Assembly: GCA_038040445.1 (NCBI GenBank)
Contig: JBBPIG010000003.1
Span: 1 to 64,000, forward strand
Direction of reading: 5' to 3'
Source: Acidobacteriota bacterium
Lineage (GTDB): Bacteria; Acidobacteriota; Blastocatellia; UBA7656
DNA: 64,000 bases
In this document: positions 16,918 through 26,341 of the stretch, in pieces
Layout: the number at the start of each line of letters is the position of its first letter
Position numbering within the stretch: position 1 is the first letter of the stretch
Program-made: the position numbers and the translations under genes
Notes under the pieces: model-generated
Databases searched by the model: none
Told to the model about the DNA's origin: nothing
Seen by the model: the letters and a program-made list of their open reading frames with translations, nothing else

Positions 16918-19900
16918 TTAGAAAGAATACTTGAGCGCAAATTGAATCGTGCGCTTAGGCACTCTCGTGTCGACAAACAGATGGTTGTCCTCAGTGCCCG
17001 GTTCTATCGTGTAGCCTCCGAAGAACAGTTGGTGCACCGGAATACCGAAGTTTGTTCTGTTGAACACATTGAAAAACTCGCTTCGGAACTCGAGCTTGTG
17101 CCTCTCATTGAATCTGAAAAACTTATTGACCGACAGATCGACCGTTGCAACTCCCGGCGCTCTGAAGCCATTGCGTCTACCTGTGCTCGGGTTCGTAGGT
17201 CCAGATCCCGGGTCGACTCTATCCGTGAGGTTACCGTCGAGATTCAGATCGCAGCAGAACAACACCGAGTAGGGCTGGCCGGTCTGGAAGGTCCCAATGC
17301 TGCCAACCTGCCAACCACCCAGGATCTTGTTCTGTTCGAAGACGGGCAAATCCCAGATCAGACTATAGACGAAGCGATGGCGCACATCGTAGTTTGCGTC
17401 GGCGCGTTCGGCCCTGCGATCGAAGCTGTTTTGCGGCAACGCGCGCGCGCCCTCGAGATCGAACAGATCCGACACCTCATCTATTGCGTGCGACCAGGTG
17501 TAGGCTGTCGTGAATTGAACTCGTCTCGCGAATCGCTTGATAAGCTGGAGCTGAAGACTGTGGTATGTCGAGTTGGCGTCCGACTCAATTGAATTGAACG
17601 ATCCGAGCAGGGGAAACGGCCTCAGATCTTGAAGGTTAATATTCGGTGGAATGCTTTGCCCAAAGAGGACCGGGAATAAGACATTGGGAAGCTCGCGAAC
17701 GCTTTGCGCCAGAGCCTGGTTTACCAGCGGTATGGCGTTCGGTCCAAGGTTCGGTGTCGCAAACCTTAGCAGGTGAGCGCCCCTGGTTCCCACGTATGCC
17801 GCAGAAACCAGAAAGTCTTTGCCGAACTGATGCTCGAGCGTGAGTCCCCACTGTTGCGAATATGGCGTCACCAAATCGTTCGAAGGAAGAACGAACCCGG
17901 GTCCGGCCGCAAGATTGGTTAATAAGGAGGCTGCCAGCACGCCAGCAACGGCACCGCCGGTCTTAGTGTCAAACGTGTTCAAAGTTCCTTTGACCGCAAA
18001 GAGCGCTGACGGGTTGGCTGCGACAAACGGGTGCGACACCGCTGCGCTTCCCTCGGGATCGTTCAAGTCAAAGTTTGTATTGAACCCTCCAAGGTTGATG
18101 GTCAGGAAGCTGGGGAACACATTGCGGGACTGGCTGATGACCGCGCCGAGAATCTGATCGTAGTAGATGCCGTAGCCGCCCCGAACGGAAGTCTTGCCGC
18201 GACCGAACGGGTCCCAGGCAAAAGCTACGTGAGGCGCGAAGTTGTTCTTGTCCAACTTGAATATGTTCTTGCGCCCATCCAGGAACTGCTCGAGACCGGA
18301 ACGGCCGAATGCCGCTTTCTCGGTCGCCTCGAATTCTTTCACTTCCGAGGAATCAAAAGTAGATTCGATAAGGCGGTCGGCCTCCTTTGGCACCGTGTTC
18401 AGTTCGTATCTCAAACCAAGGGTGAGAGTCAGATTAGAACGAACGCGAAACTGATCCGAAAAGAAGAAATCGTTCTGCCAGTACCTGAGCCGAATCTTTG
18501 AATCGACATTGCCATTAGTCAGGGTTTGGAAGAACCCCGTGGCCGCGCCTGCTGCAAGATAGTCCTTGCCGAAATAAAACGGCACAGGGTTACCGAAGCT
18601 CATGGCTAGCTGCTCATCGGAAAAGTCGAGTGCGCCGCTGAAGACGGCAAGCGGCCGGAAATTCCGATCTAGAAAACTGTTGAGGCGAGTCTGGCGGATG
18701 TCGAACCCGCCTGTGAGCCTGTGTCTGCCCTTGCTGGTTATTATCGTGTCGGCGTACTCGAATGTGTTGTTAGTCCTTCCCTGCGGGAAGTTAAAGACAT
18801 CCACTCCCAGCGGACTGAAGCCCGAAGCCTTGACCTGCCCAATCGGACCCGTGCCTGTACTCGCAAAAACGCCCGGGATAGGGCCAAATCCGCTCTCTGT
18901 ATCGCTCGCGACCTGGAGGAATGTGGGAGTCCCGCTGATGGTAGCGTTGAACAGAAGCCGCGCGTTCAGAAGGAACGGCACATTGGGGAATGTGCTCGAT
19001 GGCAGCAGGAACGGATCCCGAACCTCCTTAAATCTCAGATCGGTCCTTCCAAAAGAAAAGCGAAACTGATTTGCAGTGGCCGAAGAGATCGCGCTATTGA
19101 ATGACACCGCGAGGTCTCGAGTGATTACCAGCGCCCGAAGGCTCGAGAAAAGCGCTTCCCCGGTTACCGGTAGAATCGTGTCATCATCGGTGGAGTTGTA
19201 ACGGCCGGTCAGACTGTGGTCTCTGCCAAAGGCTTTCAGATTATGATCCAGCTTCACTGAGTAAATCGTGCCATCGGCGCTCGCCGGAAGGATCTCGGTG
19301 AACGTGTTTTTGCGATAGGGGCCGAGTGGGTTGTTTGGAAACGGGAAGAGGCTCAAGAACGAATTCCCGGTCAGCGACGCCGGAAGTACGCGAGCGCCGT
19401 TTACCAACCTGAGCCCCGTGCCTCCTGAGCTAAAGACGCCACGTTCGTCAACGGTCGGCACCGCAAAGTGAGATTCGCGAGCCGCGTTGATGTCCTGATG
19501 CTCTACAGAGCCGAAGAAGCGGGTACGTGCTCCCAGGGGACCGCCGAAGACCAGGCCGTATTGCCCACGCGTGTATGAATTCTTCCCATCGACGGGATTG
19601 GGAACTGTTAACGGTGAGCCGTTGAGGAATGCCGTGTTGCCGTTGTTGCCGCTGAGCGTGTAACTTGCCGGCCCTCCGGAAAGGTCAAACGTATCCTGAG
19701 CCCTTAAACCCTTGCTAGTCAAAAATCCGTAGAGAGTACCGTGGAAGCTCGAGCCTCCGGAGCGCGAGACTACATTGACCTGGGCACCCATGTTGCGCCC
19801 GTACTGTGGTTCAGGCAAAAGCGTGGAGATTTGAAACTCTTGCACACTCTCAATGGACTGTGGCACAAGCGACGTGAATCCCTGGCGGCGCACGCCTACC

Positions 19901-20673
19901 TCTTCATCGTTGTTGTCCGACCCGTCAATCGTGAAGTTGTTCGAGCGGCTGCGTAATCCATTGACCGAGAATTGCCCGGTTGTGCCGACGCCCGGCCCGA
20001 TGCCCGGTCCGACATTTGTCCCGATGGACAGAGGCGGCGGAGCGACGCCGGGAACCAGGAATGCAAGGTCATCGAAGCTGCGAACACCGGGCAACGGCAG
20101 AGACAACAAGGATCTCTCGTCGAAGTTTCCACCTCTGGTAGCGTTCGACGTGTTGGCCAACAAGGCGACATCCGACTCATCCGTTGTTGAAGCCTGTCTG
20201 GGCGTTGGCGGTGGTTGCGTCGCTGGCGGCCTGGTTGTCGGCGGAGGTGTACCCGGAGGTGGAGTCACCGGAGGGGGCGCGGCCACGCCCGCCTTTCTCA
20301 GGATGATTGGGGGCGGCTGGTCCGCGCGCTCAGTATTGGTGATATGAATGAGAAAGTTGGTTATCGAGGAGTTCCTGGGATCGGCGTCGTTCTCATACCC
20401 CTGTTTCGCGGCGGTGATTCGGTACCTGCCCGCAGGTAGAATCCCGACGTAATAGATTCCCTGATCGTTACTGACCGTTGTGCGCTCGATCCCAATCTCC
20501 TCGTGAGTGACTGTGACAACGGCGCTCGGCAAAGGATCGAGGGTTGTCGCTTCGAATACGCGCCCTTGAATAGCTCCTGTGTTTTGGGTCTGCGCGATGA
20601 CGTGTGGAAAGTAGATGCTCGACAATGAGAGCGCGACTAACAAAGCAAAGGTCTTCGAGGCGGTTCTGCACAT
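16918..20673 (-). CDS. TonB-dependent receptor with N-terminal carboxypeptidase-regulatory-like domain (Oar-like)
   Basis: Outer-membrane protein of 1251 residues. It has a signal peptide ('TFALLVALSLSSIYFPHVIA'), then a CarboxypepD_reg-like Ig fold ('GAIQGRVFEATTLDPLPSAV', about 32-120) and a Pro/Thr-rich linker (about 130-165, repeated PPPTP-like units). Next is a plug domain ('GQFSVNGLRSRSNNFTIDG') and a large beta-barrel ending in aromatic 'FALKYSF'. This architecture is strongly expanded in Acidobacteriota and Bacteroidota; Oar of Myxococcus is the named relative. Substrates are usually unknown, with glycans or protein/peptide cargo proposed. The pro-rich linker is longer than usual. It is preceded by a probable promoter at 20710-20738 and is followed by the hairpin at 16868. 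Confidence 0.92.
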   Translation of the reverse strand: MCRTASKTFALLVALSLSSIYFPHVIAQTQNTGAIQGRVFEATTLDPLPSAVVTVTHEEIGIERTTVSNDQGIYYVGILPAGRYRITAAKQGYENDADPRNSSITNFLIHITNTERADQPPPIILRKAGVAAPPPVTPPPGTPPPTTRPPATQPPPTPRQASTTDESDVALLANTSNATRGGNFDERSLLSLPLPGVRSFDDLAFLVPGVAPPPLSIGTNVGPGIGPGVGTTGQFSVNGLRSRSNNFTIDGSDNNDEEVGVRRQGFTSLVPQSIESVQEFQISTLLPEPQYGRNMGAQVNVVSRSGGSSFHGTLYGFLTSKGLRAQDTFDLSGGPASYTLSGNNGNTAFLNGSPLTVPNPVDGKNSYTRGQYGLVFGGPLGARTRFFGSVEHQDINAARESHFAVPTVDERGVFSSGGTGLRLVNGARVLPASLTGNSFLSLFPFPNNPLGPYRKNTFTEILPASADGTIYSVKLDHNLKAFGRDHSLTGRYNSTDDDTILPVTGEALFSSLRALVITRDLAVSFNSAISSATANQFRFSFGRTDLRFKEVRDPFLLPSSTFPNVPFLLNARLLFNATISGTPTFLQVASDTESGFGPIPGVFASTGTGPIGQVKASGFSPLGVDVFNFPQGRTNNTFEYADTIITSKGRHRLTGGFDIRQTRLNSFLDRNFRPLAVFSGALDFSDEQLAMSFGNPVPFYFGKDYLAAGAATGFFQTLTNGNVDSKIRLRYWQNDFFFSDQFRVRSNLTLTLGLRYELNTVPKEADRLIESTFDSSEVKEFEATEKAAFGRSGLEQFLDGRKNIFKLDKNNFAPHVAFAWDPFGRGKTSVRGGYGIYYDQILGAVISQSRNVFPSFLTINLGGFNTNFDLNDPEGSAAVSHPFVAANPSALFAVKGTLNTFDTKTGGAVAGVLAASLLTNLAAGPGFVLPSNDLVTPYSQQWGLTLEHQFGKDFLVSAAYVGTRGAHLLRFATPNLGPNAIPLVNQALAQSVRELPNVLFPVLFGQSIPPNINLQDLRPFPLLGSFNSIESDANSTYHSLQLQLIKRFARRVQFTTAYTWSHAIDEVSDLFDLEGARALPQNSFDRRAERADANYDVRHRFVYSLIWDLPVFEQNKILGGWQVGSIGTFQTGQPYSVLFCCDLNLDGNLTDRVDPGSGPTNPSTGRRNGFRAPGVATVDLSVNKFFRFNERHKLEFRSEFFNVFNRTNFGIPVHQLFFGGYTIEPGTEDNHLFVDTRVPKRTIQFALKYSF

Positions 20674-20709
20674 GCATTCTCCTCCCGTATCAAACGAACT
20701 GCTGGTGAC

Positions 20710-20738
20710 AGAATAAAGAAGGTCGTGGTGCCTTCCAA
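20710..20738 (-). promoter_or_regulatory. Predicted sigma70-like promoter of the TonB receptor gene
   Basis: Minus-strand TTGGAA (20733-20738), 17-bp spacer, TATTCT (20710-20715), about 37 bp upstream of the start codon. Confidence 0.4.
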
Positions 20739-20853
20739 TAACCGAGTTGATTCACTGATCCGGTCAAGATCCGGGAACGGATTTTGACCCCACGCAGGAT
20801 AGCACGAGGAGAATCGGAGCACCAGCGCACTAACCATGGCCGAACTCTGTCTG

Positions 20854-23445
20854 TTATTTGGCGGGAATGATGCTCACGAATTGAACGACAAATTCCTCTC
20901 CGTCTTTTGTGCCAAACCCGATCCGTCCATTAGAGAAAGTGGAATCGGTCACCAGGCTGAAAGGTTGGGGCTGAGTGGCTTTCGGGTTGCTCTTCACTTG
21001 AAGCAAGTGTTTTATCTGCGGCCCGTTCGCCTCGATGATGATGTGAAACTTGTCGCCTGGAACACCGAGGTTTTCAGGGACCGTAAATGTCTTCAGCAGA
21101 TCTGACTTGCCATTCTGGTAGAGGAATGTGTGGAACTTGTTCGGCGATGAGGCGCCCGGTCCCGTAAGCTGAAAGAGATAGCATGTGCTTTCATCCTGAC
21201 CGCGCAGGACCCAGACCGCTCCTTTGCCGTTGCCGAAGATCAGGTCAAACTCCATCCTGAAGTCTTTGTAGCTTGTATCTTTAATCAGCCCTATGCCTGG
21301 GCCTTGCACCTTCAACTTGCCGGAACTTGATTGCCAGGACTTCGGCGCATTCCAGAACCTAAGGCCTGCGTCGAAGGTATCGACAAACTCTGGAGAGAAG
21401 ACTGTGCGATTCAGCGCCAGTTTTATCTCGGCAGGCCCGGCGCTGAAGGTCTGAGCCTTCTCTGCCGGTTCGTACTCATTCTTCTTCGCGCGTATTCTGT
21501 GCTGGCCTGGCGCGAGATTCGAAATTCTGATTTCGCCCTTCTCATTCGCGCGGCCTCCATAGTTGTCGTCGATGTAGATCTCGGCTTCGGGTTCCGTCTT
21601 CACGATCAGCCCGACCAGAGCCGCCTTGAACTCAGCCCCAATATACTTTGTTCTGCCGTCTTCGACATCTACTTCTCTGGTCCATTCAACTTGATTCTGT
21701 ATGACTCTCAGTTTGTGGCGGCCTGCCGCCACATCGGCCAACTCGATTAGTTTTTCCTCTTTCCTTAAGCTCACGCTTAGAGGTTTTTGATCGTCGATCA
21801 ACACGGTCGCGCTGGGGTCAACCCCGCCGATCTGAATGACGCCCCCTAGCGGAGTCAGTTCGACTGGCACTGCCTCGTCGGTCTCTAACTTGATGCCTGA
21901 GATTCTCTTTAGCGAGTATTTGGCTGCGCTGACTTCGATGTCGTAAAGGCCCGGGGGAAGCTCTGCGCGGAATTTGTTATCGACGCTCTGACCCTGCACA
22001 GGCCTTAGCGCGGCATCGCGCGGCTTAACAACAACGCTGGCTGGAGTGTTGGTTATGACTATCAGCACTCCCTTCGGAGCCTTTGAGGGTGCCGTATCTG
22101 TCTTGACCGCGAGAGGCGGAGCAGGCGGCTGAATCCGTCGAACAGCGATCTCGGCGAATCTTCCCGTCGGATACTCTTTCAAGTACGCTTGGTAGTCCGA
22201 GACATTCTTACTGTTTCGGACTCTTTCCCATAAGGCATCTTCACCTAGCCGCGTCGCGAAGCTCGCGTTCTTTCCTGTCGGAAATCTTTTCAGATAGTTG
22301 TTGAAGTCCGCCGGGTCTTTACTGTTTTGTATGCTCTCCCAAAGCGCTTGCTCGGTAAACATGCCGCCGGGATATTTCTTCAGGTAATCCCGGAAGGCAA
22401 CGGGACTATTCTTCGATTGAGCAATTTCCCAATCGCTCCGTTCGACTGCAGCGGGATCAACGATCGCCACATTCTCCGGTGCCGCGACTTTTGAAAGCAC
22501 CAGGTCGTTAGCCCTGTAGCCTTTCATCACGGCATATGGCTTTTGTACCTTGCCCGCTCCCAGGTCGAGGCGTATGCGCTTCGGCACCTGATCCTGCAAG
22601 TAAGTCAGGAGGCTGCTTAGCGTCACCTCGCCCTTCTCATTTGCCGCCGCGCCCTTCAACCCTTCGACAAGCGCCCAGGAAAAATACCCCTGCTTCTTCT
22701 CTTTGTATTCGTATGCGCGACTGCCTACGTCTGTCGCATAGAGCGTGGCGAAAGCTTTTACTTCGGAGTTAGCTTCTTCAAAATTGAAATGCTTAGTGAA
22801 CCTTTGGGTGAGCTTGTTATCAGCATCGCCGCGTCCGGCCGACGGATCATTCCGGCACGCGTCGAGGATCAATACCACCTGCCCAACTCCGGTCTCGTCG
22901 ATGCGCTTTCGCATGTCATCTACATTGATTGAACTCTGTTCGAGGAGCGAGACATCGTTACTGAGTTCTGCATCCGAGGGAAGTAGGTAAGCCTGGTCGC
23001 CGCGCTCTATTCCGTGCCCGGCGAAAGCGATCAGCAACAAACCGTCCTTCGGCACCGCTCCGCGCAGGTTCGATAACTGTCTCAGAATCTTGTTGCGCGT
23101 GGGTCTTCGCTCTGTCGGTTGATCGGCGGTGAGCAGCTTCACCTGATCCCGTGGGAAGCCTGCATACTGAACCAGAGCTTCGACGATTGCTTTAGCGTCG
23201 TTTGACGCGCCCTCGAGCTTGTTGATTTGTGAGTCCTCGTATTCATCCACGCCGATCACCAAGGCGAATCGCTTGGAACTGCTTGGCAGAGCTTCGATCG
23301 GTTTCGAGGGCTGAACTCGCATGCCGCGGCCATCTTTTTGTGTCTGAGCCGCGCGATTTGCCGCACCGCTCGTCGCGTTGCAAAGGCAGATCGCAGCCGT
23401 GGCTATAAAAATAAGGGAGCGAAGATACGAAGGCTTTCTTTTCAT
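20854..23445 (-). CDS. Secreted caspase-family (C14) protease with PEGA and C-terminal beta-sandwich domains
   Basis: An 863-residue exported metacaspase-like protein. The start at 23445 gives a signal peptide ('SYLRSLIFIATAAICLC'); the frame extends further upstream without a signal. The caspase p20-like domain (about 55-290) starts 'RFALVIGVDEYED' and has the catalytic dyad His (about 144, 'FAGHG') and Cys (about 197, 'LDACRND'). Residues of about 345-450 hold three repeats of the type 'YLKKYPGGMFTEQALWE'. PEGA-type domains follow ('VVVKPRDAALRPV', 'LIVKTEPEAEIYIDD'), and a C-terminal region (about 690-863) resembles the concanavalin-like DUF1080 fold ('FRMEFDLIFGNGKGAVW'). Surface-anchored proteolysis or regulated cell lysis are family-level guesses only. 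It is divergent from the cytochrome cluster across a 556-bp spacer. Confidence 0.87.
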   Translation of the reverse strand: MKRKPSYLRSLIFIATAAICLCNATSGAANRAAQTQKDGRGMRVQPSKPIEALPSSSKRFALVIGVDEYEDSQINKLEGASNDAKAIVEALVQYAGFPRDQVKLLTADQPTERRPTRNKILRQLSNLRGAVPKDGLLLIAFAGHGIERGDQAYLLPSDAELSNDVSLLEQSSINVDDMRKRIDETGVGQVVLILDACRNDPSAGRGDADNKLTQRFTKHFNFEEANSEVKAFATLYATDVGSRAYEYKEKKQGYFSWALVEGLKGAAANEKGEVTLSSLLTYLQDQVPKRIRLDLGAGKVQKPYAVMKGYRANDLVLSKVAAPENVAIVDPAAVERSDWEIAQSKNSPVAFRDYLKKYPGGMFTEQALWESIQNSKDPADFNNYLKRFPTGKNASFATRLGEDALWERVRNSKNVSDYQAYLKEYPTGRFAEIAVRRIQPPAPPLAVKTDTAPSKAPKGVLIVITNTPASVVVKPRDAALRPVQGQSVDNKFRAELPPGLYDIEVSAAKYSLKRISGIKLETDEAVPVELTPLGGVIQIGGVDPSATVLIDDQKPLSVSLRKEEKLIELADVAAGRHKLRVIQNQVEWTREVDVEDGRTKYIGAEFKAALVGLIVKTEPEAEIYIDDNYGGRANEKGEIRISNLAPGQHRIRAKKNEYEPAEKAQTFSAGPAEIKLALNRTVFSPEFVDTFDAGLRFWNAPKSWQSSSGKLKVQGPGIGLIKDTSYKDFRMEFDLIFGNGKGAVWVLRGQDESTCYLFQLTGPGASSPNKFHTFLYQNGKSDLLKTFTVPENLGVPGDKFHIIIEANGPQIKHLLQVKSNPKATQPQPFSLVTDSTFSNGRIGFGTKDGEEFVVQFVSIIPAK

Positions 23446-23814
23446 AGGAGAATTTCCTGCGGTACTGTCCGTTGCAAAGCAATAGCTGTCGATAGCTCTT
23501 CTTTGTCCTCTCAACAAATGAGGCAAGACCGATCTCTTGCGACTAATCGAGTGAGTCCGAGCGATAACCTGACTGGCTGCCTTAAGCATAACAGCTCGAT
23601 TAGTCTACCATACGCAGCGGCCTAACTTAAGGTTCTTGAGACTCAAGCCCAGGGATTAACGCCGACAGATTCGAAGTGGCTATCCTTGAGTTTTCGCGCA
23701 TTCTGAAAAGGTTCAGTGAAAAGTCGCGTTGCGCGACCGACGTGCGGTCGATTGCACGCGGACCCATGCTGGCGGCCGTTTCTGTGACCGAGTCCGAAAT
23801 CTCTAGAAGGTTTT

Positions 23815-23836
23815 GGATCATTGCTGGATCATTGCT
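23815..23836. promoter_or_regulatory. Tandem 11-bp direct repeat upstream of the cytochrome promoter
   Basis: GGATCATTGCT occurs twice without a gap (23815-23825, 23826-23836), ending 2 bp before the predicted -35 element. The 11-bp period places both copies on one face of the helix, as in activator-binding sites. No cognate regulator is encoded in the window. Confidence 0.5.
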
Positions 23837-23838
23837 GG

Positions 23839-23867
23839 TTGACTCCGAGCATCACTCCATATAATAT
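23839..23867 (+). promoter_or_regulatory. Predicted promoter of the multihaem cytochrome cluster
   Basis: TTGACT (23839-23844) is followed by TATAAT (23860-23865; 15-bp spacer) or by the overlapping TAATAT (23862-23867; 17-bp spacer). It is the best sigma70-like match in the region and points at the first cytochrome gene at 24002. Confidence 0.5.
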
Positions 23868-24001
23868 CGGCGCGATCATTTTCGAGTAGCGGGTGTTCGG
23901 TGTCTGATATTTCTCATCACAAGCGCAATGCTTCATAGCTTGTAATCAGGCTGTACTGGTAATCATTTCCCGACGTTGGGTCATCGATTGTGAGGCGCGG
24001 A

Positions 24002-26305
24002 ATGAGACTCAAACTGGTAGTCGTCGCCATTTATGGGCTGTTGCTATTTCTGCCCGTCGGCTTCTCGATGCGCTCGCTGGCTTTTTCTGATAGCGACGAA
24101 CAGGGGCAGGGGAAAACTCAATTCACTCCGATCGCCTTCGATACGACCGGCAGAAGGGGTCTGGTCCTTTTCAACCACAAGACCCACGAAGCATTGCTTA
24201 ATCCCGATCCGAACTTTCCTCATAAAGCACCCGAGGGCGTCGCCTGCATCGGATGCCATCACTCGGTAAAAGAGGAAACCACCAGAGCTCAGTTTCAAAA
24301 GTGCACAGCTTGCCATAAGGACGAGGGCAATGCCACGAACCCGGACGATCGCGAAGGCTACGATCTGAACTCGCGAGAGGCTTTTCACCGGCTCTGCATC
24401 AGTTGCCATCGCGCTTCAAACCTCAAAGCCTCGAACGCTCGATTCCGCGACGTCGGGTTCACGAAGTGCGCCCAGTGCCACGACAATCAAGCTGAGCCTA
24501 TGCAGTTGGCCGCGCAGCCCGAAGTCGTTCCGCCGCCGGATGAAGAGCCTGAAGCGCCTCCGTCTCTTGGCAGACCAGTCGAGATCTTCACAACGCCCAT
24601 GGACCCGCCGCGAGGTTACGCTGGCGGCTCCCGCATAGACACTCCGACGCAGACGTCGCCTGATTCCATTCCGAGCCCGGACCGCTGGCGCATCGGTCTT
24701 CCGGAAGATCCCCGCTTTGAGCAAGGCAAGTGGTACAACCCCTATCGCCAGAACGTGCTCAAGGGCGATTATCCGATATACAAGCAGCAGAATTTTCTCG
24801 TACTGACTCTTGAGAGTGACACTCTTGCTATTTTTAGGCGGCTGCCTCTGCCGAGCGATATGAGCAGCGCGCGCCCCGACAGCGCGGAGTTCTTCGGCCG
24901 GGGCGTGAATGAGTTCTTCCGTCAGAACTTCACTCTGGGCATCGAATTCTTTAACGGCGATGCAGCGTTCAAGCCTATCAATTGGCGGTTCCGGTTCACA
25001 CCCAACTTCAATATCAACTATTTCAACACTCAGGAAAACGGCATCGTCAACATTGACGTTCGCAGACAGACGAATCGAACCGACAGCTACACGGGCTTCC
25101 AGGAGTTGTTCACCGAGTTCAAGATCGGAGACACAACCAAGCTCATGCCGTTCTTGCGCGGGGCAGGGAGCGACGGCGGCAAGAGTCCCTATTACGATTC
25201 AACCTTCATTCGCACAGGCATACAGCAGTTCATTAGCGATTTTCGCGGGTTCATCTTCAACGATTTCAACCTGGGTGCGCGGGTGTTTGGCCAATTCGCA
25301 AACAACCGATACAACTTCAACGCAGCCTATTTCCACCTGCTCGAGAAAGACACCAACAGCGAGTTGAACACCCGCGTCAACCTCAGCGAGTTCCGCAATC
25401 AGACGGTGTTCATCGCCAACCTCTTTCGCCAGGACACCAAGTGGAAAGGCTACACCACTCAGTTCAGCTTTCACTACAACAACGATCGACCGAGCAGGCA
25501 CTTCGACGAAAACGACTTCCTGGTTCGGCCCGGGTTGTTCGGCTCTGTCAGAGAGCACGGGATAAAAGCTTACTACCTTGGCTGGGCCGGCGATGGTCAC
25601 ATCGGCCTCAACAATATCTCGCACGCTTTTTATCAGGCGTTCGGCCACGACTCGTTCAATCAAATCGCAGGCAAGAGGACAAGCATCAACGCGCAACAGG
25701 CGGCAATCGAGTTGTCGCGTGACAGAGATTGGCTGCGGTACAAAGGATCGTTCTTCTTCGCATCGGGCGACAAGGAGCCGTTTGACGATAGGGCAACCGG
25801 CTTCGACGCGATTGTGGACATCCCTGAATTCGCCGGAGGGAAATTCAGCTACTGGAACAGCCAGGGCATTCGCCTGCTCGGCACCGGAGTCGGTTTGAAG
25901 AGTGGCGAGAGCCTGTTGCCTACCTTGCGCAGCAGCAAGTTTGAAGGACAGGCCAGCTTCGTCAATCCTGGAATCTTCCTATACAATCTGGGAATTGAAG
26001 CCGAGCTGACTCCGAAGCTTCGCGGCATAGCCAACATCAATTATCTGCACTTCCATCACACGGAGTCGTTGAAGGAAATCCTGTTTCAGCCGAATATCCG
26101 CAAGAGCATCGGATTCGACTACGGGGTCGGCGTCCTCTATCGGCCTTTCCTGACAGAGAACTGGATCATTCAGGGCGGGTTCTCATCGCTGATACCCGGA
26201 GCAGGGTTCAACGACATCTACACTTCAAATTGCACCGGACAGGGATGCGGGCAGCGGTCCAAGACTCTCTTTTCGTCATTCATACGCTTGAAGTTTACTT
26301 ACTGA
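24002..26305 (+). CDS. Tetrahaem cytochrome c fused to an outer-membrane beta-barrel
   Basis: A 767-residue protein with a signal peptide ('MRLKLVVVAIYGLLLFLPVG') and four CXXCH haem sites between about residues 80 and 162 (CIGCH, CTACH, CISCH, CAQCH), with extra His in 'FNHKTHE' for axial ligation. A Pro/Glu-rich linker follows (about 170-215). From about 245 to the end it has alternating amphipathic strands typical of an outer-membrane barrel, ending 'FIRLKFTY'. The cytochrome half is a paralogue of the free tetrahaem protein at 30542, down to the signal peptide. Porin-cytochrome conduits normally use separate barrel and cytochrome subunits; here both are in one chain. I start at ATG 24002; a GTG at 23990 would add only four residues. 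It is the first gene of the cytochrome cluster, 36 bp before the decahaem gene. Confidence 0.85.
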   Translation: MRLKLVVVAIYGLLLFLPVGFSMRSLAFSDSDEQGQGKTQFTPIAFDTTGRRGLVLFNHKTHEALLNPDPNFPHKAPEGVACIGCHHSVKEETTRAQFQKCTACHKDEGNATNPDDREGYDLNSREAFHRLCISCHRASNLKASNARFRDVGFTKCAQCHDNQAEPMQLAAQPEVVPPPDEEPEAPPSLGRPVEIFTTPMDPPRGYAGGSRIDTPTQTSPDSIPSPDRWRIGLPEDPRFEQGKWYNPYRQNVLKGDYPIYKQQNFLVLTLESDTLAIFRRLPLPSDMSSARPDSAEFFGRGVNEFFRQNFTLGIEFFNGDAAFKPINWRFRFTPNFNINYFNTQENGIVNIDVRRQTNRTDSYTGFQELFTEFKIGDTTKLMPFLRGAGSDGGKSPYYDSTFIRTGIQQFISDFRGFIFNDFNLGARVFGQFANNRYNFNAAYFHLLEKDTNSELNTRVNLSEFRNQTVFIANLFRQDTKWKGYTTQFSFHYNNDRPSRHFDENDFLVRPGLFGSVREHGIKAYYLGWAGDGHIGLNNISHAFYQAFGHDSFNQIAGKRTSINAQQAAIELSRDRDWLRYKGSFFFASGDKEPFDDRATGFDAIVDIPEFAGGKFSYWNSQGIRLLGTGVGLKSGESLLPTLRSSKFEGQASFVNPGIFLYNLGIEAELTPKLRGIANINYLHFHHTESLKEILFQPNIRKSIGFDYGVGVLYRPFLTENWIIQGGFSSLIPGAGFNDIYTSNCTGQGCGQRSKTLFSSFIRLKFTY

Positions 26306-26341
26306 TCTCGATCAGCATCGTGTACGCGCCGGGAGATCCGA

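Larger units (their letters stand above)
23446..24001. other. 556-bp divergent regulatory region before the cytochrome cluster
   Basis: The spacer separates the minus-strand caspase gene from the plus-strand cytochromes. It holds no supportable gene. Its notable content is the tandem 11-mer at 23815-23836 and the promoter-like sequence right behind it. A predicted 5' leader of roughly 125 nt runs to the first cytochrome start. Confidence 0.6.

Noticed and set aside
18410-18455. A third copy of the TCTGACGCGCAC palindrome inside the TonB receptor gene
   Set aside because: The similarity (GAGAGTCAGATTAGAACGAA) is short and explained by the conserved barrel strand coding sequence there.
23880-23925. 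CRP-like site upstream of the cytochrome cluster
   Set aside because: Only a half-site like TCACA is present near 23920; the TGTGA-N6-TCACA symmetry is not met.
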